Of a stretch of DNA of 64,000 nucleotides, positions 35,701-49,852 are shown piece by piece. Position 1 is the first letter of the stretch. Every line of letters begins with the position of its first letter. The stretch spans positions 124,001-188,000 of the forward strand of contig CAXFZM010000350.1 in NCBI GenBank assembly GCA_964007475.1, given 5' to 3'. Both the position numbers and the translations under genes were made by a program. Below the pieces are notes generated by a model, which was not told where the DNA came from, did not search any database, and saw only the letters and a list, made by a program, of their open reading frames with translations. The DNA comes from Hybos culiciformis. Its lineage: Eukaryota; Arthropoda; Insecta; Diptera; Hybotidae.

Positions 35701-38700
35701 CGGAGAAATAAACGATAAGGTGAGCAAACCCCCTAACTTTAACACATAAAATGTTGACTTTGGGCTGGTTTTTTGTTCATTACTCGGTCTCCAGACCTCG
35801 GAGAACCTCCGTTTTTGGCTTAAATTAAAGGTCTAGAAATTACGCTTCTTTCTGTGCAATTTTTATGAAAATCGGTTTCCTAGATCCGGAGAAATAAACG
35901 ATAAGGTGAGCAAACCCCCTAACTTTAACACATAAAATGTTGACTTTGGGCTGGTTTTTTGTTCATTACTCCGGCTCCAGACCTCGGAGAACCTCCGTTA
36001 TTGGCTTAAATTAAAGGTCTAGAAATTACGCTTCTTTCTGTGCAATTTTTATGTAAATCGGTTTTCTAGATCCGGAGATATAAACGATAAGGTGAGCAAA
36101 CCTCCTAACTTTAACACATAAAATGATGACTTTGGGCTGGTTTTTTGTTCATTACTCCGGCTCCAGACCTCGGAGAACTTCCGTTTTTGGCTTAAATTAA
36201 AGCTCTAGAAATTACGCTTCTTTCTTTTTATGAAAATCGGTTTTCGGCGGACCTCCGTTTTTGGCTTAAATTAAAGGTCTAGAAATTACGCTTCTTTCTG
36301 TGCAATTTTTATGAAAATCGGTTTTCTAGATCCGGAGAAATAAACGATAAGGTGAGCAAACCCCCTAATTTTAACCCATAAAATGTTGACTTTGGGCTGG
36401 TTTTTTGTTCATTACTCCGGCTCCAGACCTCGGAGAACCTCCGTTTTTGGCTTAAATTAAAGGTCTAGAAATTACGCTTCTTTCTGTGCAATTTTTATGT
36501 AAATCGGTTTTCTAGATCCGGAGAAATAAACGATAAGGTGAGCAAACCTCCTAACTTTAACACATAAAATGTTGACTTTGGGCTGGTTTTTTGTTCATTA
36601 CTCCGGCTCCAGACCTCGGAGAGCCTCCGTTTTTGGCTTAAATTAAAGGTCTAGAAATTACGCTTCTTTCTGTGCAATTTTTTTGAAAATCGGTTTTCTA
36701 GATCCGGAGAAATAAACGATAAGGTGAGCAAACCCCCTAACTTTAACACATAAAATGTTGACTTTGGGCTGGTTTTTTGTTCATTACTCCGGCTCCAGAC
36801 CTCGGAGAACCTCCGTTTTTGGCTTAAATTAAAGGTCTAGAAATTACGCTTCTTTCTGTGCAATTTTTATGTAAATCGGTTTTCTAGATCCGGAGAAATA
36901 AACGATAAGGTGAGCAAACCCCCTAACTTTAACACATAAAATGTTGACTTTGGGCTGGTTTTTTGTTCATTACTCGGGCTCCAGACCTCGGAGAACCTTC
37001 GTTTTTGGCTTAAATTAAAGGTCTAGAAATTACGCTTCTTTCTGTGCAATTTTTATGAAAATCGGTTTTCTAGATCCGGAGAAATAAACGATAAGGTGAG
37101 CAAACCCCCTAACTTTAACACATAAAATGTTGACTTTGGGCTGGTTTTTTGTTCATTACTCCGGCTCCAGACCTCGGACAACCTCCGTTTATGGCTTAAA
37201 TTAAAGGTCTAGGAATTACGCTTCTTTCTGTGCAATTTTTATGAAAATCGGTTTTCTAGATCCGGAGAAATAAACGATAAGGTGAGCAAACCCCCTAACT
37301 TTAACACATAAAATGTTGACTTTGGGCTGGTTTTTTGTTCATTTCTCCGGCTCCAGACCTCGGAGAACTTCCGTTTTTGGCTTAAATTAAAGGTCTAGAA
37401 ATTACGCTTCTTTCTGTGCAATTTTTATGAAAATCGGTTTTCTAGATCCGGAGAAATAAACGATAAGGTGAGCAAACCCCCTAACTTTAACACATAAAAT
37501 GTTGACTTTGGGTTGGTTTTTTGTTCATTACTCCGGCTCCAGACCTCGGACAACCTCCGTTTTTGGCTTAAATTAAAGGTCTAGGAATTACGCTTCTTTC
37601 TGTGCAATTTTTATGAAAATCGGTTCTCTAGATCCGGAGAAGTAAACGATAAGGTGAGCAAACCCCGTAGCTTTAACACATAAAATGTTGACTTTGGGCT
37701 GGTTTTTTGTTCATTACTCCGGCTCCAGACTTCGGCGGACCTCCGTTTTTGGCTTAAATTAAAGGTCTAGAAATTACGCTTCTTTCTGTGCAATTTTTAT
37801 GTAAATCGGTTTTCTAGATCCGGAGAAATAAACGATAAGGTGAGCAAACCCCCTAACTTTAACACATAAAATGTTGACTTTGGGCTGGTTTTTTGTTCAT
37901 TACTCCGGCTCCAGACTTCGGCGGACCTCCGTTTTTGGCTTAAATTAAAGGTCTAGAAATTACGCTTCTTTCTGTGCAATTTTTATGAAAATCGGTTTTC
38001 TAGATCCGGAGAAATAAACGATAAGGTGAGCAAACCCCCTAACTGTAACACATAAAATGTTGACTTTGGGCTGGTTTTTTGTTCATTACTCCGGCTCTAG
38101 ACCTCGGAGAACCTCCGTTTTTGGCTTAAATTAAAGGTCTAGAAATTACGCTTCTTTCTGTGCAATTTTTATGAAAATCGGTTTTCTAGATCCGGAGAAA
38201 TAAACGATAAGGTGAGCAAACCCCCTAACTTTAACACATAAAATGTTGACTTTGGGCTGGTTTTTTGTTCATTACTCCGGCTCCAGACCTCGGAGAACCT
38301 CCGTTTTTGGCTTAAATTAAAGGTCTAGAAATTACGATTCTTTCTGTGCAATATTTATGAAAATCGGTTTTCTAGATCCGGAGAAATAAACGATAAGGTG
38401 AGCAAACCCCCTAACTTTAACACATAAAATGTTGACTTTGGGCTGGTTTTTTGTTCATTACTCGGGCTCCAGACCTCGGAGAACCTCCGTTTTTGGCTTA
38501 AATTAAAGGTCTAGAAATTACGCTTCTTTCTGTGCAATTTTTATGAAAATCGGTTTTCTAGATCCGGAGAAATAAACGATAAGGTGAGCAAACCCCCTAA
38601 CTTTAACACATAAAATGTTGACTTTGGGCTGGTTTTTTGTTCATTACTCCGGCTCCAGACCTCGGAGAACCTCCGTTTTTGGCTTAAATTAAAGGTCTAG

Positions 38701-41700
38701 AAATTACGCTTCTTTCTGTGCAATTTTTATGTAAATCGGTTTTCTAGATCCGGAGATATAAACGATAAGGTGAGCAAACCTCCTAACTTTAACACATAAA
38801 ATGATGACTTTGGGCTGGTTTTTTGTTCATTACTCCGGCTCCAGACCTCGGAGAACTTCCGTTTTTGGCTTAAATTAAAGCTCTAGAAATTACGCTTCTT
38901 TCTTTTTATGAAAATCGGTTTTCGGCGGACCTCCGTTTTTGGCTTAAATTAAAGGTCTAGAAATTACGCTTCTTTCTGTGCAATTTTTATGAAAATCGGT
39001 TTTCTAGATCCGGAGAAATAAACGATAAGGTGAGCAAACCCCCTAACTTTAACACATAAAATGTTGACTTTGGGCTGGTTTTTTGTTCATTACTCCGGCT
39101 CCAGACCTCGGAGAACCTCCGTTTTTGGCTTAAATTAAAGGTCTAGAAATTACGCTTCTTTCTATGCAATTTTAATGAAAATCGGTTTTCTAGATCCGGA
39201 GAAATAAACGATAAGGTGAGCAAACCCCCTAACTTTAACACATAAAATGTTGACTTTGGGCTGGTTTTTTGTTCATTACTCCGGCTCCAGACCTCGGAGA
39301 ACTTCCGTTTTTGGCTTAAATTAAAGGTCTAGAAATTACGCTTCTTTCTGTGCAATTTTAATGAAAATCGGTTTTCTAGATCCGGAGAAATAAAAGATAA
39401 GTTGAGCAAACCCCCTAACTTTAACACATAAAATGTTGACTTTGGGCTGGTTTTTTGTTCATTACTCCGGCTCCAGACCTCGGACAACCTCCGTTTTTGG
39501 CTTAAATTAAAGGTCTAGAAATTACGCTTCTTTCTGTGCAATTTTTATGTAAATCGGTTTTCTAGATCCGGAGAAATAAACGATAAGGTGAGCAAACCCC
39601 CTAACTTTAACACATAAAATGTTGACTTTGGGCTGGTTTTTTGTTCATTACTCGGGCTCCAGACCTCGGAAAACCTTCGTTTTTGGCTTAAATTAAAGGT
39701 CTAGAAATTACGCTTCCTTCTGTGCAATTTTTATGAAAATCGGTTTTCTAGATCCGGAGAAATAAACGATAAGGTGAGCAAACCCCCTAACTTTAACACA
39801 TAAAATGTTGACTTTGGGCTGGTTTTTTGTTCATTACTCCGGCTCCAGACCTCGGAGAACCTCCGTTTTTGGCTTAAATTAAAGGTCTAGAAATTACGCT
39901 TCTTTCTATGCAATTTTAATGAAAATCGGTTTTCTAGATCCGGAGAAATAAACGATAAGGTGAGCAAACCCCCTAACTTTAACACATAAAATGTTGACTT
40001 TGGGCTGGTTTTTTGTTCATTACTCCGGCTCCAGACCTCGGAGAACTTCCGTTTTTGGCTTAAATTAAAGGTCTAGAAATTACGCTTCTTTCTGTGCAAT
40101 TTTTATGAAAATCGGTTTTCTAGATCCGGAGGAATAAACGATAAGGTGAGCAAACCCCCTAACTTTAACACATAAAATGTTGACTTTGGGCTGGTTTTTT
40201 GTTCATTACTCCGGCTCCAGACTTCGGCGGACCTCCGTTTTTGGCTTAAATCAAAGGTCTAGAAATTACGCTTCTTTCTGTGCAATTTTTATGAAAATCG
40301 GTTTTCTAGATCCGGAGAAATAAACGATAAGGTGAGCAAACCCCCTAATTTTAACCCATAAAATGTTGACTTTGGGCTGGTTTTTTGTTCATTACTCCGG
40401 CTCCAGACCTCGGAGAACCTCCGTTTTTGGCTTAAATTAAAGGTCTAGAAATTACGTTTCTTTCTGTGCAATTTTTATGTAAATCGGTTTTCTAGATCCG
40501 GAGATATAAACGATAAGGTGAGCAAACCTCCTAACTTTAACACATAAAATGTTGACTTTGGGCTGGTTTTTTGTTCATTACTCCGGCTCCAGACCTCGGA
40601 GAACCTCCGTTTTTGGCTTAAATTAAAGGTCTAGAAATTACGCTTCTTTCTGTGCAATTTTTTTTGAAAATCGGTTTTCTAGATCCGGAGAAATAAACGA
40701 TAAGGTGAGCAAACCCCCTAACTTTAACACATAAAATGTTGACTTTGGGCTGGTTTTTTGTTCATTACTCCGGCTCCAGACCTCGGAGAACCTCCGTTTT
40801 TGGCTTAAATTAAAGGTCTAGAAATTACGCTTCTTTCTGTGCAATTTTTATGTAAATCGGTTTTCTAGATCCGGAGAAATAAACGATAAGATGAGCAAAC
40901 CCCCTAACTTTAACGCATAAAATGTTGACTTTGGGCTGGTTTTTTGTTCATTACTCGGGCTCCAGACCTCGGAGAACCTTCGTTTTTGGCTTAAATTAAA
41001 GGTCTAGAAATTACGCTTCTTTCTGTGCAATTTTTATGAAAATCGGTTTTCTAGATCCGGAGAAATAAACGATAAGGTGAGCAAACCCACTAACTTTAAC
41101 ACATAAAATGTTGACTTTGGGCTGGTTTTTTGTTCATTACTCCGGCTCCAGACCTCGGAGAACCTCCGATTTTGGCTTAAATTAAAGGTCTAGAAATTAC
41201 GCTTCTTTCTGTGTAATTTTTATGAAAATCGGTTTTCTAGATCCGGAGAAATAAACGATAAGGTGAGCAAACCCCCTAACTTTAACACATAAAATGTTGA
41301 CTTTGGGCTGGTTTTTTGTTCATTACTCCGGCTCCAGACCTCGGAGAACCTCCGTTTTTGGCTTAAATTAAAGCTCTAGAAATTACGCTTCTTTCTGTGC
41401 AATTTTTATGAAAATCGGTTTTCTAGATCCGGAGAAATAAACGATAAGGTGAGCAAACACCCTAACTTTAACACATAAAATGTTGACTTTGGGCTGGTTT
41501 TTTGTTCATTACTCCGGCTCCAGACCTCGGAGAACCTCCGATTTTGGCTTAAATTAAAGGTCTAGAAATTACGCTTCTTTCTGTGTAATTTTTATGAAAA
41601 TCGGTTTTCTAGATCCGGAGAAATAAACGATAAGGTGAGCAAACCCCCTAACTTTAACACATAAAATGTTGACTTTGGGCTGGTTTTTTGTTCATTACTC

Positions 41701-44700
41701 CGGCTCCAGACCTCGGAGAACCTCCGTTTTTGGCTTAAATTAAAGCTCTAGAAATTACGCTTCTTTCTGTGCAATTTTTATGAAAATCGGTTTTCTAGAT
41801 CCGGAGAAATAAACGATAAGGTGAGCAAACACCCTAACTTTAACACATAAAATGTTGACTTTGGGCTGGTTTTTTGTTCATTACTCTGGTTCCAGACCTC
41901 GGAGAACCTCCGTTTTTGGCTTAAATTAAAGGTCTAGAAATTACGCTTCTTTCTGTGCAATTTTTATGAAAATCGGTTTTCTAGATCCGGAGAAATAAAC
42001 GATAAGGTGAGCAAACCCCCTAACTTTAACACATAAAATGTTGACTTTGGGCTGGTTTTTTGTTCATTACTCCGGCTCCAGACCTCGGACAACCTCCGTT
42101 TTTGGCTTAAATTAAAGGTCTAGAAATTACGCTTCTTTCTGTGCAATTTTTACGAAAATCGGTTTTCTAGATCCGGAGAAATAAACGATAAGGTGAGCAA
42201 ACCCCCTAACTTTAACACATAAAATGTTGACTTTGGCTGGTTTTTTGTTCATTACTCCGGCTCCAGACTTCGGCGGACCTCCGTTTTTGGCTTAAATTAA
42301 AGGTCTAGAAATTACGCTTCTTTCTGTGCAATTTTTATGAAAATCGGTTTTCTAGATCCGGAGAAATAAACGATAAGGTGAGCAAACCCCCTAACTGTAA
42401 CACATAAAATGTTGACTTTGGGCTGGTTTTTTGTTCATTACTCCGGCTCTAGACCTCGGAGAACCTCCGTTTTTGGCTTAAATTAAAGGTCTAGAAATTA
42501 CGCTTCTTTCTGTGCAATTTTTATGAAAATCGGTTTTCTAGATCCGGAGAAATAAACGATAAGATGAGCAAACCCCCTAACTTTAACGCATAAAATGTTG
42601 ACTTTGGGCTGGTTTTTTGTTCATTACTCGGGCTCCAGACCTCGGAGAACCTTCGTTTTTGGCTTAAATTAAAGGTCTAGAAATTACGCTTCTTTCTGTG
42701 CAATTTTTATGAAAATCGGTTTTCTAGATCCGGAGAAATAAACGATAAGGTGAGCAAACCCACTAACTTTAACACATAAAATGTTGACTTTGGGCTGGTT
42801 TTTTGTTCATTACTCCGGCTCCAGACCTCGGAGAACCTCCGATTTTGGCTTAAATTAAAGGTCTAGAAATTACGCTTCTTTCTGTGTAATTTTTATGAAA
42901 ATCGGTTTTCTAGATCCGGAGAAATAAACGATAAGGTGAGCAAACCCCCTAACTTTAACACATAAAATGTTGACTTTGGGCTGGTTTTTTGTTCATTACT
43001 CCGGCTCCAGACCTCGGAGAACCTCCGTTTTTGGCTTAAATTAAAGCTCTAGAAATTACGCTTCTTTCTGTGCAATTTTTATGAAAATCGGTTTTCTAGA
43101 TCCGGAGAAATAAACGATAAGGTGAGCAAACACCCTAACTTTAACACATAAAATGTTGACTTTGGGATGGTTTTTTGTTCATTACTCCGGCTCCAGACCT
43201 CGGAGAACCTCCGATTTTGGCTTAAATTAAAGGTCTAGAAATTACGCTTCTTTCTGTGTAATTTTTATGAAAATCGGTTTTCTAGATCCGGAGAAATAAA
43301 CGATAAGGTGAGCAAACCCCCTAACTTTAACACATAAAATGTTGACTTTGGGCTGGTTTTTTGTTCATTACTCCGGCTCCAGACCTCGGAGAACCTCCGT
43401 TTTTGGCTTAAATTAAAGCTCTAGAAATTACGCTTCTTTCTGTGCAATTTTTATGAAAATCGGTTTTCTAGATCCGGAGAAATAAACGATAAGGTGAGCA
43501 AACACCCTAACTTTAACACATAAAATGTTGACTTTGGGCTGGTTTTTTGTTCATTACTCTGGCTCCAGACCTCGGAGAACCTCCGTTTTTGGCTTAAATT
43601 AAAGGTCTAGAAATTACGCTTCTTTCTGTGCAATTTTTATGAAAATCGGTTTTCTAGATCCGGAGAAATAAACGATAAGGTGAGCAAACCCCCTAACTTT
43701 AACACATAAAATGTTGACTTTGGGCTGGTTTTTTGTTCATTACTCCGGCTCCAGACCTCGGACAACCTCCGTTTTTGGCTTAAATTAAAGGTCTAGAAAT
43801 TACGCTTCTTTCTGTGCAATTTTTACGAAAATCGGTTTTCTAGATCCGGAGAAATAAACGATAAGGTGAGCAAACCCCCTAACTTTAACACATAAAATGT
43901 TGACTTTGGCTGGTTTTTTGTTCATTACTCCGGCTCCAGACTTCGGCGGACCTCCGTTTTTGGCTTAAATTAAAGGTCTAGAAATTACGCTTCTTTCTGT
44001 GCAATTTTTATGAAAATCGGTTTTCTAGATCCGGAGAAATAAACGATAAGGTGAGCAAACCCCCTAACTGTAACACATAAAATGTTGACTTTGGGCTGGT
44101 TTTTTGTTCATTACTCCGGCTCTAGACCTCGGAGAACCTCCGTTTTTGGCTTAAATTAAAGGTCTAGAAATTACGCTTCTTTCTGTGCAATTTTTATGAA
44201 AATCGGTTTTCTAGATCCGGAGAAATAAACGATAAGGTGAGCAAACCCCCTAACTTTAACACATAAAATGTTGACTTTGGGCTGGTTTTTTGTTCATTAC
44301 TCCGGCTCCAGACCTCGGAGAACCTCCTTTTTTGGCTTAAATTGAAGGTCTAGAAATTACGCTTCTTTCTGTGCAATTTTTATGAAAATCGGTTTTCTAG
44401 ATCCGGAGAAATAAACGATAAGGTGAGCAAACCCCCTAACTTTAACACATAAAATGTTGACTTTGGGCTGGTTTTTTGTTCATTACTCCGGCTCCAGACC
44501 TCGGAGAACCTCCGTTTTTGGCTTAAATTAAAGGTCTAGAAATTACGCTTCTTTCTGTGTAATTTTTATGTAAATCGGTTTTCTAGATCCGGAGAAATAA
44601 ACGATAAGGTGAGCAAACCCCCTAACTTTAACACATAAAATGTTGACTTTGGGCTGGTTTTTTGTTCATTACTCCGGCTCCAGACTTCGGCGGACCTCCG

Positions 44701-46099
44701 TTTTTGGCTTAAATTAAAGGTCTAGAAATTACGCTTCTTTCTGTGCAATTTTTATGAAAATCGGTTTTCTAGATCCGGAGAAATAAACGATAAGGTGAGC
44801 AAACCCCCTAACTTTAACACATAAAATGTTGACTTTGGGCTGGTTTTTTGTTCATTACTCCGGCTCCAGACCTTGGAGAACCTCCGTTTTTGGCTTAAAT
44901 TAAAGGTCTAGAAATTACGCTTCTTTCTGTGCAATTTTTATGAAAATCGGTTTTCTAGATCCGGAGAAATAAACGATAAGGTGAGCAAACCCCCTAACTT
45001 TAACACATAAAATGTTGACTTTGGGCTGGTTTTTTGTTCATTACTCCGGCTCCAGACATCGGAGAACCTCCGTTTTTGGCTTAAATTAAAGCTCTAGAAA
45101 TTACGCTTCTTTCTGTGCAATTTTTATGTAAATCGGTTTTCTAGATCCGGAGAAGTAAACGATAAGGTGAGCAAACCCCCTAACTTTAACACATAAAATG
45201 TTGACTTTGGGCTGGTTTTTTGTTCATTACTCCGGCTCCAGACTTCGGCGGACCTCCGTTTTTGGCTTAAATTAAAGGTCTAGAAATTACGCTTCTTTCT
45301 GTGCAATTTTTATGTAAATCGGTTTTCTAGATCCGGAGAAATAAACGATAAGGTGAGCAAACCCCCTAACTTTAACACATAAAATGTTGACTTTGGGCTG
45401 GTTTTTTGTTCATTACTCCGGCTCCAGACTTCGGCGGACCTCCGTTTTTGGCTTAAATTAAAGGTCTAGAAATTACGCTTCTTTCTGTGCAATTTTTATG
45501 AAAATCGGTTTTCTAGATCCGGAGAAATAAACGATAAGGTGAGCAAACCCCCTAACTTTAACACATAAAATGTTGACTTTGGGCTGGTTTTTTGTTCATT
45601 ACTCGGGCTCCAGACCTCGGAGAACCTCCGTTTTTGGCTTAAATTAAAGGTCTAGAAATTACGCTTCTTTCTGTACAATTTTTATGAAAATCGGTTTTCT
45701 AGATCCGGAGAAATAAACGATAAGGTGAGCAAACCCCCTAACTGTAACACATAAAATGTTGACTTTGGGCTGGTTTTTTGTTCATTACTCCGGCTCTAGA
45801 CCTCGGAGAACCTCCGTTTTTGGCTTAAATTAAAGGTCTAGAAATTACGCTTCTTTCTTTTTATGAAAATCGGTTTTCGGCGGACCTCCGTTTTTGGCTT
45901 AAATTAAAGGTCTAGAAATTACGCTTCTTTCTGTGCAATTTTTATGAAAATCGGTTTTCTAGATCCGGAGAAATAAACGATAAGGTGAGCAAACCCCCTA
46001 ACTTTAACACATAAAATGTTGACTTTGGGCTGGTTTTTTGTTCATTACTCCGGCTCCAGACTTCGGCGGACCTCCGTTTTTGGCTTAAATTAAAGGTCT

Positions 46100-49000
46100 A
46101 GAAATTACGCTTCTTTCTGTGCAATTTTTATGTAAATCGGTTTTCTAGATCCGGAGATATAAACGATAAGGTGAGCAAACCTCCTAACTTTAACACATAA
46201 AATGATGACTTTGGGCTGGTTTTTTGTTCATTACTCCGGCTCCAGACCTCGGAGAACTTCCGTTTTTGGCTTAAATTAAAGCTCTAGAAATTACGCTTCT
46301 TTCTTTTTATGAAAATCGGTTTTCGGCGGACCTCCGTTTTTGGCTTAAATTAAAGGTCTAGAAATTACGCTTCTTTCTGTGCAATTTTTATGAAAATCGG
46401 TTTTCTAGATCCGGAGAAATAAACGATAAGGTGAGCAAACCCCCTAACTGTAACACATAAAATGTTGACTTTGGGCTGGTTTTTTGTTCATTACTCCGGC
46501 TCTAGACCTCGGAGAACCTCCGTTTTTGGCTTAAATTAAAGGTCTAGAAATTACGCTTCTTTCTGTGCAATTTTTATGAAAATCGGTTTTCTAGATCCGG
46601 AGAAATAAACGATAAGGTGAGCAAACCCCCTAACTTTAACACATAAAATGTTGACTTTGGGCTGGTTTTTTGTTCATTACTCCGGCTCCAGACCTCGGAG
46701 AACCTCCTTTTTTGGCTTAAATTGAAGGTCTAGAAATTACGCTTCTTTCTGTGCAATTTTTATGAAAATCGGTTTTCTAGATCCGGAGGAATAAACGATA
46801 AGGTGAGCAAACCCCCTAACTTTAACACATAAAATGTTGACTTTGGGCTGGTTTTTTGTTCATTACTCCGGCTCCAGACCTCGGAGAACTTCCGTTTTTG
46901 GCTTAAATTAAAGGTCTAGAAATTACGCTTCTTTCTGTGCAATTTTTATGAAAATCGGTTTTCTAGATCCGGAGGAATAAACGATAAGGTGAGCAAACCC
47001 CCTAACTTTAACACATAAAATTTTGACTTTGGGCTGGTTTTTTGTTCATTACTCCGGCTCCAGACTTCGGCGGACCTCCGTTTTTGGCTTAAATCAAAGG
47101 TCTAGAAATTACGCTTCTTTCTGTGCAATTTTTATGAAAATCGGTTTTCTAGATCCGGAGAAATAAACGATAAGGTGAGCAAACCCCCTAATTTTAACCC
47201 ATAAAATGTTGACTTTGGGCTGGTTTTTTGTTCATTACTCCGGCTCCAGACCTCGGAGAACCTCCGTTTTTGGCTTAAATTAAAGGTCTAGAAATTACGT
47301 TTCTTTCTGTGCAATTTTTATGTAAATCGGTTTTCTAGATCCGGAGATATAAACGATAAGGTGAGCAAACCTCCTAACTTTAACACATAAAATGTTGACT
47401 TTGGGCTGGTTTTTTGTTCATTACTCCGGCTCCAGACCTCGGAGAACCTCCTTTTTTGGCTTAAATTGAAGGTCTAGAAATTACGCTTCTTTCTGTGCAA
47501 TTTTTATGAAAATCGGTTTTCTAGATCCGGAGAAATAAACGATAAGGTGAGCAAACCCCCTAACTGTAACACATAAAATGTTGACTTTGGGCTGGTTTTT
47601 TGTTCATTACTCCGGCTCTAGACCTCGGAGAACCTCCGTTTTTGGCTTAAATTAAAGGTCTAGAAATTACGCTTCTTTCTGTGCAATTTTTATGAAAATC
47701 GGTTTTCTAGATCCGGAGAAATAAACGATAAGGTGAGCAAACCCCCTAACTTTAACACATAAAATGTTGACTTTGGGCTGGTTTTTTGTTCATTACTCCG
47801 GCTCCAGACCTCGGAGAACCTCCTTTTTTGGCTTAAATTGAAGGTCTAGAAATTACGCTTCTTTCTGTGCAATTTTTATGAAAATCGGTTTTCTAGATCC
47901 GGAGGAATAAACGATAAGGTGAGCAAACCCCCTAACTTTAACACATAAAATGTTGACTTTGGGCTGGTTTTTTGTTCATTACTCGGGCTCCAGACCTCGG
48001 AGAACCTCCGTTTTTGGCTTAAATTAAAGGTCTAGAAATTACGCTTCTTTCTGTACAATTTTTATGAAAATCGGTTTTCTAGATCCGGAGAAATAAACGA
48101 TAAGGTGAGCAAACCCCCTAACTTTAACACATAAAATGTTGACTTTGGGCTGGTTTTTTGTTCATTACTCCGGCTCCAGACTTCGGCGGACCTCCGTTTT
48201 TGGCTTAAATTAAAGGTCTAGAAATTACGCTTCTTTCTGTGCAATTTTTATGTAAATCGGTTTTCTAGATCCGGAGATATAAACGATAAGGTGAGCAAAC
48301 CTCCTAACTTTAACACATAAAATGATGACTTTGGGCTGGTTTTTTGTTCATTACTCCGGCTCCAGACCTCGGAGAACTTCCGTTTTTGGCTTAAATTAAA
48401 GCTCTAGAAATTACGCTTCTTTCTTTTTATGAAAATCGGTTTTCGGCGGACCTCCGTTTTTGGCTTAAATTAAAGGTCTAGAAATTACGCTTCTTTCTGT
48501 GCAATTTTTATGAAAATCGGTTTTCTAGATCCGGAGAAATAAACGATAAGGTGAGCAAACCCCCTAACTGTAACACATAAAATGTTGACTTTGGGCTGGT
48601 TTTTTGTTCATTACTCCGGCTCTAGACCTCGGAGAACCTCCGTTTTTGGCTTAAATTAAAGGTCTAGAAATTACGCTTCTTTCTGTGCAATTTTTATGAA
48701 AATCGGTTTTCTAGATCCGGAGAAATAAACGATAAGGTGAGCAAACCCCCTAACTTTAACACATAAAATGTTGACTTTGGGCTGGTTTTTTGTTCATTAC
48801 TCCGGCTCCAGACCTCGGAGAACCTCCTTTTTTGGCTTAAATTGAAGGTCTAGAAATTACGCTTCTTTCTGTGCAATTTTTATGAAAATCGGTTTTCTAG
48901 ATCCGGAGGAATAAACGATAAGGTGAGCAAACCCCCTAACTTTAACACATAAAATGTTGACTTTGGGCTGGTTTTTTGTTCATTACTCCGGCTCCAGACC

Positions 49001-49500
49001 TCGGAGAACTTCCGTTTTTGGCTTAAATTAAAGGTCTAGAAATTACGCTTCTTTCTGTGCAATTTTTATGAAAATCGGTTTTCTAGATCCGGAGGAATAA
49101 ACGATAAGGTGAGCAAACCCCCTAACTTTAACACATAAAATTTTGACTTTGGGCTGGTTTTTTGTTCATTACTCCGGCTCCAGACTTCGGCGGACCTCCG
49201 TTTTTGGCTTAAATCAAAGGTCTAGAAATTACGCTTCTTTCTGTGCAATTTTTATGAAAATCGGTTTTCTAGATCCGGAGAAATAAACGATAAGGTGAGC
49301 AAACCCCCTAATTTTAACCCATAAAATGTTGACTTTGGGCTGGTTTTTTGTTCATTACTCCGGCTCCAGACCTCGGAGAACCTCCGTTTTTGGCTTAAAT
49401 TAAAGGTCTAGAAATTACGTTTCTTTCTGTGCAATTTTTATGTAAATCGGTTTTCTAGATCCGGAGATATAAACGATAAGGTGAGCAAACCTCCTAACTT
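46100..49500. repeat. 2,120-bp higher-order repeat
   Basis: The truncated-monomer landmark recurs at 46301 and 48421, a distance of 2,120 = 11 x 186 + 74. The following variants repeat in the same order: ACTGTAAC, CTCTAGACC, CCTCCTTTTTTGG/AAATTGAAGG, GGAGGAATAAACG, AAATTTTGAC and AATTTTAACCC. Limits are approximate. Confidence 0.7.
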
Positions 49501-49852
49501 TAACACATAAAATGTTGACTTTGGGCTGGTTTTTTGTTCACTACTCCGGCTCCAGACCTCGGAGAACCTCCGTTTTTGGCTTAAATTAAAGGTCTAGAAA
49601 TTACGCTTCTTTCTGTGCAATTTTTTTGAAAATCGGTTTTCTAGATCCGGAGAAATAAACGATAAGGTGAGCAAACCCCCTAACTTTAACACATAAAATG
49701 TTGACTTTGGGCTGGTTTTTTGTTCATTACTCCGGCTCCAGACCTCGGAGAACCTCCGTTTTTGGCTTAAATTAAAGGTCTAGAAATTACGCTTCTTTCT
49801 GTGCAATTTTTATGTAAATCGGTTTTCTAGATCCGGAGAAATAAACGATAAG

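Larger units (their letters stand above)
7854..35720. repeat. 195-bp long-monomer variant (13 dispersed copies)
   Basis: Thirteen monomers are 195 bp long because a second ATCCGGAGAAAT copy sits 24 bp upstream of the normal one, giving a net gain of 9 bp. Landmark GCAATAT positions are 7854, 8421, 9992, 18952, 20263, 21202, 21769, 22336, 27553, 28864, 29989, 33160 and 35661 (TCAATAT in the last). The span given covers first to last copy and is not continuous. None occurs after 35.7 kb. Later monomers near 38348, 56575, 57391, 60256 and 60998 share the GCAATATTTATG substitution without the insertion and may be the ancestral state or a converted form. Confidence 0.85.
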
